64,000 nucleotides of DNA from Burkholderiales bacterium (GCA_027484405.1 JAIXTA010000018.1:16775-80774); one strand, 5' to 3'; counted from the stretch's first letter, positions 1-8,367 are shown. A program made the numbers and translations. The notes: generated by a model not told the origin, from the sequence alone.

Positions 1-233
1 CCTCCATCCAGCGCTACTTCGAGCAGGCCATGGACGAACCCATCGGCAACATCGCCGCCGGTGCGCTGCTCGGCTTCTTTCTCGAGGAGATCGCGCCGCT
101 CATCTACAACCAGGCGGTGGCCGAGGTGCAGGAGCGCCTGCAGGCGCGCATCTCGGAGCTGGATCTGGAGGTGCACGAAGAGCCCTTCCAGTACTGGCAG
201 AAGCGCGCTGGCGCAACGCGCGGCCGGCGCTAG
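1..233 (+). CDS. DUF2164 family protein, 3' part
   Basis: The gene enters the window already open: frame 3 reads through from the first bases and stops with TAG at 231-233. The visible residues begin SIQRYFE and carry the DUF2164 hallmark block MDEPIGNIAAGALLGFFLEE, followed by a helical stretch (YNQAVAEVQERLQARISELD) and a short basic tail. DUF2164 proteins are small (about 80-90 residues) with no known function, so only about 10-15 N-terminal residues are probably missing. The internal ATG at 30 is inside the domain and is unlikely to be the start. Confidence 0.85.
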   Translation, partial: SIQRYFEQAMDEPIGNIAAGALLGFFLEEIAPLIYNQAVAEVQERLQARISELDLEVHEEPFQYWQKRAGATRGRR

Positions 234-268
234 CTTTGCGCGGTGCCGCGCCAAGGCGCCTGCCGCAC

Positions 269-742
269 TCAGTTCGGCGCCGGCTTCGGGCGGGGCACAT
301 GCTGGTCGATGAGCAGCGAGTTGCCATCCGGGTCGGTGACCATGAAGTGCGCCGGGCCTTCAGAGCGCTCGTCGGCCTCCACGTCCAGCGCAAGCCCCTG
401 TGCCTTGAGTGCATGCTGCAGATCACGCACGTCCTGAAAGCGCTCAAGCTGCGTGCGGTCCGGGCCCCAGCCGGGGTTGAAGGTCAGGATGTTCTTGGGA
501 AACATGCCCTGGAACAGGCCGATCTTGGCTGTGCCGTTCTGCACGACGATCCAGCGTTGCTCCAGTTTGCCGCCCACGGGCTTGAAGCCGAGCTTCTCGT
601 AGAAGGCGAGCGATGCGCGGATGTCCTTGACGGCAAGGCTGACTGAAAACTGGCCGAGTTCCATGGGTGGCTTCTCCTGGGCGGTGGCGATGAGGGACGC
701 ACTCGCGAACACGAGGGCGGCAAGGCAGCGGTTGAGGTGCAT
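269..742 (-). CDS. VOC (glyoxalase/dioxygenase fold) protein with predicted signal peptide
   Basis: A 157-residue protein. The first 22 residues look like a cleavable signal peptide (Arg, then a hydrophobic run CLAALVFASASLIATA ending in an ATA-Q site). The rest is a single VOC module: FSVSLAVKDIRASLAFYEKL at the first beta-alpha unit and DPDGNSLLIDQH at the end, where the Asp-Pro-x-Gly-Asn turn is typical. VOC proteins usually bind a metal and act on small electrophiles or confer resistance, but the substrate cannot be told. A second in-frame ATG at 664 has a better ribosome site (AGGAG 8-9 nt upstream) than the ATG at 742, so a cytoplasmic short form is possible. It is transcribed divergently from the AraC regulator across only about 50 bp, which makes that regulator its likely controller. 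Confidence 0.75.
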   Translation of the reverse strand: MHLNRCLAALVFASASLIATAQEKPPMELGQFSVSLAVKDIRASLAFYEKLGFKPVGGKLEQRWIVVQNGTAKIGLFQGMFPKNILTFNPGWGPDRTQLERFQDVRDLQHALKAQGLALDVEADERSEGPAHFMVTDPDGNSLLIDQHVPRPKPAPN

Positions 743-791
743 GGGCGGTGCTTTCAGGTCGGGGTGAGCGATACGATGCATCGGAACCGCC

Positions 792-1712
792 TTGCAGACT
801 TGCCAAATCTTGCGAACGCACGCTGACGGCTACGCCGCACGCATCAACCGGGCGATCGATCTGATCGTGCGTGATCTCGCGCAGCCGCTCGCACTGGCCG
901 ACATTGCCCAGGCGGCCGGATTCTCGGCATTCCACTTTCACCGCGTCTTCAAGGGCGTGATGGGCGAGACGCTCAATCAGTTCATCAAGCGTCTGCGGCT
1001 GGAGCGCGCGCTCTACCTCATGTCGCACGCCCCCGGCCGGTCGCTCACGGACGTTGCACTGGACTGCGGCTTTGCCTCGTCGTCGGATTTTTCGCGCTGC
1101 TTCCGCCAGCACTTCGGAGCCGCGCCGCGCCGCTTCGACCTCGACGGCTTCCGGCAGGTGCGTCGCGCCGAGATGGAGCGCATCCTCGCGCAGCAGGCCA
1201 CCGGGCCGCGGGCCCAGCCTGCACCTGAACCGGGCGAAGGCGCGGCCTTCGACGTGCGCCTGCGCGATCTGCCGGCGCGAACGGTGGCGTATGTGCGGGT
1301 GTTCCAGCCCTACCGACCGGGCGCAGCCGAAGGCGCCTTCGAGCAGCTGCTGCAGTGGGCAAGCGCCCGCGGGCTGGAAGGCGGCCAGTGGCTGGGCTAC
1401 ATGTGGGACGAGCCGGAGATCGTGGCGCTGGCGGACTGCCGCTATGACGTGGCGCTGGTGGTGGACGCCGCCTGCCACGACGGCGCAGTGGGCCGCTACG
1501 ACTTTCCGGCCATGCGCGTGGCCGAGATCGAGGTGCGCGGTCCGATCGAGCTGGAGATGCGCGCCTTGGAGCACCTGTATGACGTGTGGCTGCCGACCAG
1601 CGGCTACCTCCCGGCCGACCAGCCCTGCTTTGAATCCTGGTGCGGGCTGCCGTTTGCCCACGGGACCGCGCACTTCGAACTCAGCTGCCAGCTGCCCGTC
1701 GTCAAGGCCTGA
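792..1712 (+). CDS. AraC-family regulator with GyrI-like effector domain
   Basis: A 306-residue transcription factor. The N-terminus (about residues 15-115) is a double helix-turn-helix AraC domain (ALADIAQAAGFSAFHFHRVF, then DVALDCGFASSSDFSRCFRQ). Residues about 145-306 match the GyrI-like/effector-binding fold that senses small ligands. This N-terminal HTH plus C-terminal GyrI order is that of the Rob/SoxS-like multidrug-response regulators. There is no usable ATG before the HTH, and a stop lies in frame at 765, so translation must begin at TTG 792 or TTG 810. The gene is divergent from the VOC gene, which it may regulate. Confidence 0.88.
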   Translation: MQTCQILRTHADGYAARINRAIDLIVRDLAQPLALADIAQAAGFSAFHFHRVFKGVMGETLNQFIKRLRLERALYLMSHAPGRSLTDVALDCGFASSSDFSRCFRQHFGAAPRRFDLDGFRQVRRAEMERILAQQATGPRAQPAPEPGEGAAFDVRLRDLPARTVAYVRVFQPYRPGAAEGAFEQLLQWASARGLEGGQWLGYMWDEPEIVALADCRYDVALVVDAACHDGAVGRYDFPAMRVAEIEVRGPIELEMRALEHLYDVWLPTSGYLPADQPCFESWCGLPFAHGTAHFELSCQLPVVKA

Positions 1713-1983
1713 GATCGGCCTTCGCACCAGCCCGCGCGGCGTGCGACTTCCTGTGGCGTGCCCCGTGCGGGTCAGGCGCTGGGCATGTGCCTCCTGCGCA
1801 AGCGCCGCGCTCTGCCCGAGCCCGCGCGCGCCGCGAGCGAAGACGGATGCATGACATGCACAGGCCCGCCTGTCGGATAAGTCGATGCCCGGCGACCATG
1901 ATGCGTAAGCTCAGTCGGTTCGCCACTTCATTCATCACTGCGGCCTGAGGCACGCGTGGCGAACCGGGCTGCTGGAGTCTGTC

Positions 1984-2277
1984 ATGAGCACCCACAGCGA
2001 GTATCTCGCGCAGATGTCAACGCGTCTCACCCAATGGGACGCAGAACTGGATCGCCTGGCAAGTGAAGGCGAATCCCGGCGGGCCACCGTGCGTGCCGCC
2101 TACTACGACCGCGTGAAGCTGCTTCGCGCCAACCGCTCGATCGCCGACAAGACCTTCAGCGACCTGCAGGCCGCCACCGAGTCTGCGGGCGACGCCCTGC
2201 GGGACAACGCCCAGAAGGCCTGGGACTCCCTGCGTCGCGCGCTGGAGAAGGCCACCACCGACCTGCACAAGCTCTAG
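1984..2277 (+). CDS. Small helical protein of unknown function
   Basis: A 97-residue charged protein that I do not recognise. It is almost entirely predicted helix (for example TRLTQWDAELDRLA and TESAGDALRDNAQKAWDSLR), with heptad-like spacing of Leu and Ala that suggests a coiled coil. There is no signal peptide or membrane segment. The start is ATG 1984 with GGAG about 8 nt upstream. Before it lie about 270 bases in which I see no gene. Two further unknown genes follow on the same strand. Many Burkholderiales carry similar small coiled-coil proteins (sll1863-like stress proteins), but that link is only a guess from composition. Confidence 0.7.
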   Translation: MSTHSEYLAQMSTRLTQWDAELDRLASEGESRRATVRAAYYDRVKLLRANRSIADKTFSDLQAATESAGDALRDNAQKAWDSLRRALEKATTDLHKL

Positions 2278-2435
2278 GCGCGGACAACCCGATCGACAGC
2301 TGCGGCCTGGCCGCCTGCACCGTGCCCACGCCTGGCGCCCGGCGGGTCGCTCCCATTCCCCGCGCGCCCCCAACGCGCTCCGACGCGTTGACCTGGGCCC
2401 TCCCAGGTGCGCACTCTCACGAAAGCAGCTTCATC

Positions 2436-2816
2436 ATGAACACGCAAAAGACCCCCCGCGCACGTGCGGGACGCACAACCCCCGCCACCGAATCGGCCCG
2501 CTCGCCGCCGGCTGCGGCCCGGCCCGCATCCGGTCCGGCGCACCAGGGCACGGCGGCACCCTGGCAGCTGCGTCAGGCCCTGCTCGGGCTGGCACGGCGC
2601 AGCGCGGTGCCACGGCCCAAGAAGCTTTCCTCCGGACCGGCGGCACGCACAGGCACCCCGGCCGCTGCATTGCAGGCCGGCGCCAGCGCCCAGCCGCAGG
2701 CGGTTCCACCGCCAGACGGCACGGCCGTGCCCGAGGCGCCGACGGCGCCACGAGTGGTCTCGCGCATTCCAGTGGGTGCGCGCGACCCGATGCTGCCCCA
2801 GGTGATGCCGGCATGA
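2436..2816 (+). CDS. Hypothetical Ala/Pro-rich protein
   Basis: A 126-residue low-complexity protein rich in Ala, Pro, Arg and Gly, with no recognisable domain, signal peptide or membrane segment. The start at ATG 2436 is chosen because the next gene overlaps its stop (ATGA at 2813-2816), which supports translational coupling. An upstream in-frame GTG would add 38 residues of poor quality. There is only a weak Shine-Dalgarno. The composition is disordered and basic at the N-terminus. It forms a two-gene unit with the following ORF. Confidence 0.5.
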   Translation: MNTQKTPRARAGRTTPATESARSPPAAARPASGPAHQGTAAPWQLRQALLGLARRSAVPRPKKLSSGPAARTGTPAAALQAGASAQPQAVPPPDGTAVPEAPTAPRVVSRIPVGARDPMLPQVMPA

Positions 2817-3307
2817 TCCGCATCAATCATCTGCGAGCCGGCACGCAGCGCAGCCTGCCCGCGCTCATGCGCGTCCTCATCGCCGGGCCCCGCGGCCGCA
2901 CGACCGCGAAGCTCGATGCCGCACAGCGCCGTGCGCTCGACGTGCTCGCCAACGAGGGCGGCTCCACCCGGGACCTCGAGCCGCTTGCCGTGCCGCTTGC
3001 CGAGCCGGCGGCCGAGCCGGTTGCAGTACGCAGCCCGCCGAGTCCGCACTGCATGCTGCTCATGGCGCCGGCGGCCGAGCTGCCGGGCCGCCCCGGCCAC
3101 GACACGCCGGACCGTGCGCCTGATGCACCGGCCGCCCCCAGTGCCGCAGACCTCGCCTTGATGCGGGCGCTGTCCATCACGCAGGAGGGCGGGGGCTTTG
3201 TCTTTCATGCGCAGCGCTTCGGCAGCCTGCGCGAGGCGGTCGATCTGGCGCGCCGCAGTCCGCTGGAACGCTGGCACGCGCTCGTTCCGCCCAAGCCGGT
3301 CCGGTGA
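2813..3307 (+). CDS. Hypothetical protein, coupled to upstream gene
   Basis: A 164-residue protein of unknown function. The N-terminal third is basic and helical (LDAAQRRALDVLANEGG). The middle has imperfect Pro/Ala/Val repeats (PLAVPLAEPAAEPVAV). The C-terminal about 50 residues (SAADLALMRALSITQEGGGF onward) look folded and end in a short helix-strand unit with FGSLREAVDLARRS. Its ATG overlaps the previous stop by 4 bp. No domain was recognised. The compact C-terminal part is the best stretch for a homology search. Confidence 0.55.
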   Translation: MIRINHLRAGTQRSLPALMRVLIAGPRGRTTAKLDAAQRRALDVLANEGGSTRDLEPLAVPLAEPAAEPVAVRSPPSPHCMLLMAPAAELPGRPGHDTPDRAPDAPAAPSAADLALMRALSITQEGGGFVFHAQRFGSLREAVDLARRSPLERWHALVPPKPVR

Positions 3308-3337
3308 ACGCGCCGGCGCCGGCCGAGCGAGCTCCGC

Positions 3338-4105
3338 TCAATCCGCCAGCCGTGCATGCAGACCGGGCAGGCGCAGGCCGTCGGCCGCGGGCAGCAGGCG
3401 CTGGTCGTGCACATACTCGGCATGTGCCTCGATCTGCCAGTGCTCGCGGGCAAAACGGCGTTTGAGCTGCTGCGCCAGCGCAAGGAAGCTCAGCGCATCG
3501 TCGGCATTGCTGTCCAGGTGCACGGTGCCCTGCGCGCGAGTCTCGATGAGCCGCAGCAGGGCCGCGGCGGTGTCCGGCATGAAACTGCAGGCAGGCACCC
3601 AGGCCGTGCTGGCGCGGATGCGGCCGTCGCGGGCCTGTTCGGCATCCAGCGCCGCGAGCATGTTGTTGCCCTGGGCGGCGCCGTCGTCGCCCGCATCGAT
3701 CTGCCAGCCGATGCGGGCCATGCAGGCCTGCGGGTTCGCTTCGCGCACTGCGTCCTCGCAGCGGATCTTGTACTGGCCGTAGTCGTCGCGGGCGTTGCGC
3801 GCGTCTTCCACGCGGTGCGGCCCGTCGGGCACGTGGTCAAACACCATGGCGGTGCTGGTGAACACGAAGGGCGCGCCATGCTCGCCCGCCCAGCGCGCCA
3901 GCAGCCCGGCCCAGGCTTCTGCACCAAAGCCCAGGTGGGCGATGGCGTCTGGCGTTGCGAGGTCGAGCCAGGCGCGGCAGGCGGGCAGGTTTTCGGGCGG
4001 CACCTGGCGGCGGTCCCAGCCCAGCACGGTGTGGCCGGCCGCCTGCGCGGCGCGCGCCAGGTGCGGGGCGAGGGTGCCGTTCAGGCCGGTGATGAGCAGT
4101 TGCAT
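3338..4105 (-). CDS. NAD(P)-dependent sugar epimerase/reductase (SDR, RmlD-like)
   Basis: A 255-residue extended SDR. The N-terminus has the Rossmann glycine motif (LLITGLNGTLAPHLARAA). The middle has the substrate-side block FVFTSTAMVFD followed by DDYGQYK, which matches the Tyr-x-x-x-Lys catalytic pair. This arrangement resembles dTDP-4-dehydrorhamnose reductase/NAD-dependent epimerase proteins. It lacks clear sugar-nucleotide neighbours, so the substrate is unknown. The start is ATG 4105; an upstream start at 4162 would add 19 residues before the Rossmann strand and is rejected. It is convergent with the hypothetical pair on the plus strand. Confidence 0.8.
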   Translation of the reverse strand: MQLLITGLNGTLAPHLARAAQAAGHTVLGWDRRQVPPENLPACRAWLDLATPDAIAHLGFGAEAWAGLLARWAGEHGAPFVFTSTAMVFDHVPDGPHRVEDARNARDDYGQYKIRCEDAVREANPQACMARIGWQIDAGDDGAAQGNNMLAALDAEQARDGRIRASTAWVPACSFMPDTAAALLRLIETRAQGTVHLDSNADDALSFLALAQQLKRRFAREHWQIEAHAEYVHDQRLLPAADGLRLPGLHARLAD

Positions 4106-4539
4106 GAGCAGCACTTTAGGCGCTGCGCGGCGAGCCTTCAGCCGTGTCCGTGCGCCCTGCACCTGTCGGCGTGGCCTCCCACCGCTGCAACCGCGTCAGC
4201 CGGCTGACCGGGCCAGTCGGGCTTTGCTTGACGCTTTGCGGCTCTGCAACAAGACTGCGAGGTATCTGACCGCAGAGTCAGTAAATGATCCAGCGCCCGC
4301 GAGATCGATTGTGTTCACGGCCCGCCACCTTGGCGCCCTCCTGACCGTGCACCGCCCGAATTCCAAGACGCTGTCTCTTCTCCTGCAAGGCTCGAAGCGC
4401 ACGGTCCCCGGTGATGTTCCGGGGGCCGGTTGCGTCTGGTTCTGAGTGCGCCTGCGGCGCGCGTCGGAACGGATGAGCCGATTTCCGGGCTCGCGCCCCG
4501 CGCTGAGCGCCCGCTCAAGAACACGCTCTCCACGCCGTC
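4106..4539. other. Intergenic region with one strong hairpin
   Basis: About 430 bases between the divergent reductase and MFS genes with no convincing ORF on either strand. The only clear structure is a 9-bp GC-rich stem with a 7-nt loop at 4403-4427, without a following T-run, so it could be an attenuator or mRNA leader structure for the MFS gene. Its role is unknown. Confidence 0.4.
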
Positions 4540-5871
4540 ATGACCGCCGTATCGCTCACCGCCCGCCAGGAAAGCCGTCTGCTCGGCACCCTGGCCGGCA
4601 TCCAGTTCACGCACATCCTGGACTTCATGATCATGATGCCGCTGGCGCCGATGCTCTCGCGCGCCTTCGGCCTGTCGCCGGCGCAGTTCGGCCTGCTGGT
4701 GTCGATCTACACCCTGGCCGCCGCCGTGACCGCTGTGCTGGCGGCCAGCGCGGTGGACCGCTTCGATCGGCGGAAGTTGGTGCTGGCTCTCTATGCCGCC
4801 TTCAGCCTGGCCACCGCGGCCTGCGCGCTGGCGCCCGGCTACTGGACGCTGATGATCGCGCGCGCCGCAGCGGGTGCCTTTGGCGGCGTGCTCGGGGCCA
4901 TGGTGCAGACCTACATCGGCGACACCATCCCCTACGAGCGGCGCGGCCGCGCCACCGGCATCGTCATGGCGGCGTTCTCGCTGTCCACGGTGGTGGGCGT
5001 GCCGCTCGGTCTGTTCCTGGCCAGCCATGTGCCGGCCCTGGGCTGGCGCGCGCCCTTCATCTTTGCGGCGGTGCTGGGCGGTGGCCTGTGGCTGTTTGCG
5101 CGCAGCACGCTGCCCTCCATTCCGGCGCGCGTGGGGCCGATGCGGCAAGGGGGCGTTGCCGACAGCCTGGCGCCGATGCGCGATGTGCTCAGCGACCCCA
5201 ATCACTGGCGCGCCTATGCATTCATCGCGCTGATGATGTTTGCCAGCTTCACGGTGATTCCCTTCATCACCCTGTACCTGACCTCGAACGTGGGCTTCTC
5301 CGAGAAGCTGCTGCCGCTGATGTACCTGATCGGCGGGGCCGGCACCTTCTTCACCAGCCGCTGGTTCGGCAAGCTGGCCGATCAATACGGCAAGGCGCGC
5401 GTGTACCGCTGGCTGGCGGTGGCCGCGATGCTGCCCATCCTGCTGCTCACGCACCTGCCGCCCGTGCCGGTGTGGGCCGTGGTCGGCGTGGCGGCGCTGT
5501 TCTTCATTCTGGTCAGCGGCCGCTTTGCGCCGGGCATGGCCATGGTGACCTCGGCCGGCCAGCCGCGCGTGCGGGGCGCCTTCATGAGCCTGAACACGGC
5601 TGTGCAGAACGCGGCCAGCGGCACCGCGGCCTTTGTGGCCGGGCTGATCGTGACCAAGCAGGCCGACGGCACGCTCGCCCACTACAACGTGGTCGGCTAT
5701 GTGGCGGTTGCGGCGGGCGTGCTCAGCATCTGGCTGGCCGGGCGCGTGAAGCCGGTGGACGCCGCCGGGCAGCCCGGCGCGGAGCCTGTGCGCAGCGAAG
5801 CGGCCCCCGTCACCGCGGCCACCCCCACGCCTGCAGCCGCCCAGGTGGCGCCGGTGCGCGCTGCAGAATAG
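4540..5871 (+). CDS. MFS transporter (drug/efflux type)
   Basis: A 443-residue permease with about 12 hydrophobic segments. Residues about 15-215 form the first six-helix half, including the signature DRFDRRKLVLAL between helices 2 and 3; the second half runs from about 225 to 405. It most resembles the arabinose-efflux/drug:H+ antiporter branch of the major facilitator superfamily, acting in the inner membrane. After the last helix there is an unusual Ala/Pro/Val-rich cytoplasmic tail of about 45 residues. The start is ATG 4540. It is followed immediately after its stop by a 105-bp repeat element. The substrate cannot be inferred. Confidence 0.88.
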   Translation: MTAVSLTARQESRLLGTLAGIQFTHILDFMIMMPLAPMLSRAFGLSPAQFGLLVSIYTLAAAVTAVLAASAVDRFDRRKLVLALYAAFSLATAACALAPGYWTLMIARAAAGAFGGVLGAMVQTYIGDTIPYERRGRATGIVMAAFSLSTVVGVPLGLFLASHVPALGWRAPFIFAAVLGGGLWLFARSTLPSIPARVGPMRQGGVADSLAPMRDVLSDPNHWRAYAFIALMMFASFTVIPFITLYLTSNVGFSEKLLPLMYLIGGAGTFFTSRWFGKLADQYGKARVYRWLAVAAMLPILLLTHLPPVPVWAVVGVAALFFILVSGRFAPGMAMVTSAGQPRVRGAFMSLNTAVQNAASGTAAFVAGLIVTKQADGTLAHYNVVGYVAVAAGVLSIWLAGRVKPVDAAGQPGAEPVRSEAAPVTAATPTPAAAQVAPVRAAE

Positions 5872-5976
5872 TTCATTTTCGGACTGATTTTCCGATTAAT
5901 CAGATATCCGACTTCTCGCGCATCAGACAAGCGAGAAGCCGGTTTCTGGCCACCAAAAATAAGTTGATTTCGGCCA
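5872..5976 (-). repeat. 105-bp 3'-UTR repeat, copy A
   Basis: AT-rich element filling the gap between two convergent genes. It begins TTCATTTTCGGAC, has a central 8-bp perfect stem (CTTCTCGC at 5912-5919 with GCGAGAAG at 5931-5938) and ends TTGATTTCGGCCA 6 bp from the stop of the minus-strand YciB-like gene. It aligns end to end with copy C at 49541-49645, including both termini and the CATCAGA loop. Strand is given relative to the gene whose stop it abuts. Confidence 0.75.
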
Positions 5977-5982
5977 GAAAAA

Positions 5983-6945
5983 CTAAGCCGAAGCCTCACC
6001 GGGTTCGGCATCGGTGCGGCGGGCAAATCGCAGCACCGCAAAGAACAGCGCCACGCTGATCACGATGTCCACGAAGGTCGTGTAGAACAGCCAGGTGTCG
6101 GTGCTGGCCACGCGCGCCACCAGCCAGTTCAGCACCGCCATGAACAGGCCTACGCCGCCCAGACCGAGCGTGAAGCGCGCCGGGTCGATCGGCTGCAGGA
6201 TGTAGCGCTGCATGCGCACCCCGAAGTAGCGCCCGCCGTTGCCCAGCGCGTCGCTGAGCATGAGCCCGGCCACAAACAGGCCGAGGATCGTGCCCTTCAT
6301 CTTCACCATGTCCTCGTCGTCAAAGACGAGCGAGAAGCCGGCGCTCACCAGCAGCATGAAGATGCCGAACATCGCCAGGCCACCCAGCAGGTCCACGCGC
6401 ACAAAGCGCTGAATGACCACGATGGCCAGCCCCGCTCCCGCACCCACCAGCGCCGCCGTGGTGAGGTTGGTGAACTTGGCCACCACAAAGAACAGCAGGC
6501 CCAGCGCAAGGTCCACGTAGAGCGAGTACTTGTTGCGGTTCCACTGCTCGGTCTGCCGTTGCTGCTCGGCCTGGGCGCGGGCCTGCACCACGGGATCGGC
6601 GCTGCTGTCGACCAGCTTGCGCGACCAGGCCGGCCATTCGATGGTGCGCCCCGGGTGACTCTCGTGCACGAGCTGGCCGTCGAGATGCACGGCAATCGCC
6701 ACGCTCCAGCTGTTGATGTAGCCGGCCGTGACCGCGAGCTGTCGGCCGTCGGCCAGCTGGGTGCGCAGCACATGATTGCGTTGCCCGCCGGGCTCGGTGT
6801 AGAGCGTGCTGTCCTGTGCGAGCACCCGGCCGTCGAGCGCGAGGGTGCTGGTCAGGGTCTTGAAGTCCACGCGCGTGGTGGCGAGGTAGGTCCGGCCGTC
6901 GATCTCGAAGCGGCGCGTGTAGGTCCAAAGCGTCATGGCCGTCAT
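5983..6945 (-). CDS. YciB/IspZ-like membrane protein with extra N-terminal soluble domain
   Basis: A 320-residue protein in two parts. Residues about 1-120 are a soluble beta-rich domain (TRRFEIDGRTYLATTRVDF, a repeated strand-DG-strand pattern) unlike the usual family start. Residues about 140-315 form five or six membrane helices and match intracellular septation protein A (YciB/IspZ), including the FDDEDMVKMKGTILGLFVAG block that corresponds to the conserved D/E-x-x-x-K-x-K stretch. Canonical YciB is about 180 residues, so this is a family member with a fused front domain. YciB contributes to envelope integrity and division. The start is ATG 6945 or 6936; the ORF extends upstream to 7017 but without family support. 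Confidence 0.72.
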   Translation of the reverse strand: MTAMTLWTYTRRFEIDGRTYLATTRVDFKTLTSTLALDGRVLAQDSTLYTEPGGQRNHVLRTQLADGRQLAVTAGYINSWSVAIAVHLDGQLVHESHPGRTIEWPAWSRKLVDSSADPVVQARAQAEQQRQTEQWNRNKYSLYVDLALGLLFFVVAKFTNLTTAALVGAGAGLAIVVIQRFVRVDLLGGLAMFGIFMLLVSAGFSLVFDDEDMVKMKGTILGLFVAGLMLSDALGNGGRYFGVRMQRYILQPIDPARFTLGLGGVGLFMAVLNWLVARVASTDTWLFYTTFVDIVISVALFFAVLRFARRTDAEPGEASA

Positions 6946-7091
6946 TGTGGGTGGCGCATCGCGCAGGGTCACTTGGGGTTTGCCGCGCTGCGGCAAATGG
7001 CGGTGTGAATGGCGCAATGCGCCGCATGAACGGTGAACCGGGGCAGGCTGCGCCGCGCGATCAGGTGCCGCCCGCCCGGGCTGCGTGCGTC

Positions 7092-7967
7092 TCAGGCGGC
7101 CTGCACCGCCGCGCCGTCGATCAGGATCAGCTGCGGCCGGCTGCCGATCAACTGCGACAGACTCAGGCCGAACATGTCTCGAAACGCGGTGGACAGATGC
7201 GCGCTGCTGGCGAATCCGGCATCCAGCGCGGCCTGCGTCATGCTCTGCCCGGCGGCAACAGCCTGCACCACCTGCCGCATGCGCGCCCAGAGCCGAAAGC
7301 GCCGGAAGGGCACCTCCGTCTGCGCCTTGAACAGATGCTGGAAGCGCGAGACCGACAGACCCGCGCGCGCCGCCCAGGGTGCAATGCCCGACTCGTCGCC
7401 GGGGGCCTGAAGGAGCGCGTCGAGCAGCGGCGCAAGTCGCGCGTCGATGCGCGACGCCTGGCCGGCGGCCCGCCCGCGAGAGCGCACAAGCACGGCCTGC
7501 GCCGCCGCCGTCCCGGGTTGCCGGCGCAGTTGCGCCAGTGCATCCAGCCAGTGCGCTTCGTCATCGAGTTCGAGGCCCGCGCCCGCCATGGCGTGCCTGC
7601 AGCGTGCGCGCCATGTGCGCCAGGCCGGGCTCGCGGCATCCAGATAGAGGAACGCGCAGTCGCCCGCGGCATGCAGCGCATGCAGGCTGGCCGGTTCGAT
7701 CAGCGCAGACCGGCAGCGCACGATGCCGCCGGCAGGTTGCCTGGCATCCACGGCCAGATGCAGCGTGTCGTCCAGCGCAAAGGCCAGAACCGCCACGGCG
7801 TTGCGGTGTGGCGTGAGCCCGAAGGATGGGCCGAGGTACAGGGCCTGCGCGCCCCATGCCGCCAGGATCGGCCGGGCCCGCAGTGGCGCGGCCGGCGCGT
7901 GCTCGGCGCAGCCGGTTTCTGGAAGCGCAGCCGCCCCGGCCTGCCTAGGATCCGACCCTGTCTTCAA
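7092..7967 (-). CDS. AraC-family transcriptional regulator
   Basis: The C-terminal about 100 residues are an AraC/XylS DNA-binding domain: GIAPWAARAGLSVSRFQHLF as the first helix-turn-helix and QAALDAGFASSAHLSTAFRD as the second, followed by FGLSLSQLIGSRP. The N-terminal part is a probable cupin-like sensor domain of about 170 residues. The start is uncertain: the only ATG that fits (7991) overlaps the start codon of the divergent membrane-protein gene, so TTG 7967 or a later alternative codon is preferred, giving about 291 residues. It probably controls the divergent DUF4345-like gene. Confidence 0.8.
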   Translation of the reverse strand: MKTGSDPRQAGAAALPETGCAEHAPAAPLRARPILAAWGAQALYLGPSFGLTPHRNAVAVLAFALDDTLHLAVDARQPAGGIVRCRSALIEPASLHALHAAGDCAFLYLDAASPAWRTWRARCRHAMAGAGLELDDEAHWLDALAQLRRQPGTAAAQAVLVRSRGRAAGQASRIDARLAPLLDALLQAPGDESGIAPWAARAGLSVSRFQHLFKAQTEVPFRRFRLWARMRQVVQAVAAGQSMTQAALDAGFASSAHLSTAFRDMFGLSLSQLIGSRPQLILIDGAAVQAA

Positions 7968-7989
7968 CGAGGATTCCGAGCGAGTTGCC

Positions 7990-8367
7990 ATGTCCATTGC
8001 CATCCAGATCTGTCTCATTGTCGTGGGTCTCATCCACCTGCTGCCCGTCATGGGTGTGCTCGGGGGCGCCCAGTTGCAGCGCCTGTACGGCCTGCCGCTG
8101 AGCGATCCGAACCTGCTGGTGCTGCTGCAGCATCGCGCGCTGCTCTTCGGTCTGCTGGGCGTCTTCTTGATTGCCGCCGCGTGGCGCACGGAACTGCGGC
8201 CCTGGGCCTATGTGGGCTGCGGCATCAGTGCGGGGGCGTTCATCCTGATCGCCAGCCTGCATCCGACGCACAACGCATTGATCCAGCGCGTGGTGCTGGC
8301 CGACTGGGTTGCGGTGGCGCTGCTGGGGATCGCCGTCGCGCTGGAGGCCCTGGCGCGCCGGCCCTGA
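7990..8367 (+). CDS. Small four-helix membrane protein (DUF4345-like)
   Basis: A 125-residue inner-membrane protein with four hydrophobic helices (about residues 4-24, 45-65, 72-92 and 103-120) and almost no loops. The layout and the LLVLLQHRALLFGLLG block recall small membrane proteins of the DUF4345 type, but no function is known. Its ATG sits head to head with the AraC-family regulator gene, a common arrangement for a regulator and its target. A VOC gene follows 78 bp downstream and may be cotranscribed. Confidence 0.7.
   Translation: MSIAIQICLIVVGLIHLLPVMGVLGGAQLQRLYGLPLSDPNLLVLLQHRALLFGLLGVFLIAAAWRTELRPWAYVGCGISAGAFILIASLHPTHNALIQRVVLADWVAVALLGIAVALEALARRP

Noticed and set aside
444..1727. 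Long minus-strand ORF of 427 codons across the VOC/AraC region
   Set aside because: It runs antisense to two genes with clear domains; its sequence is His/Arg/Ala-rich low-complexity typical of GC-rich shadow frames.
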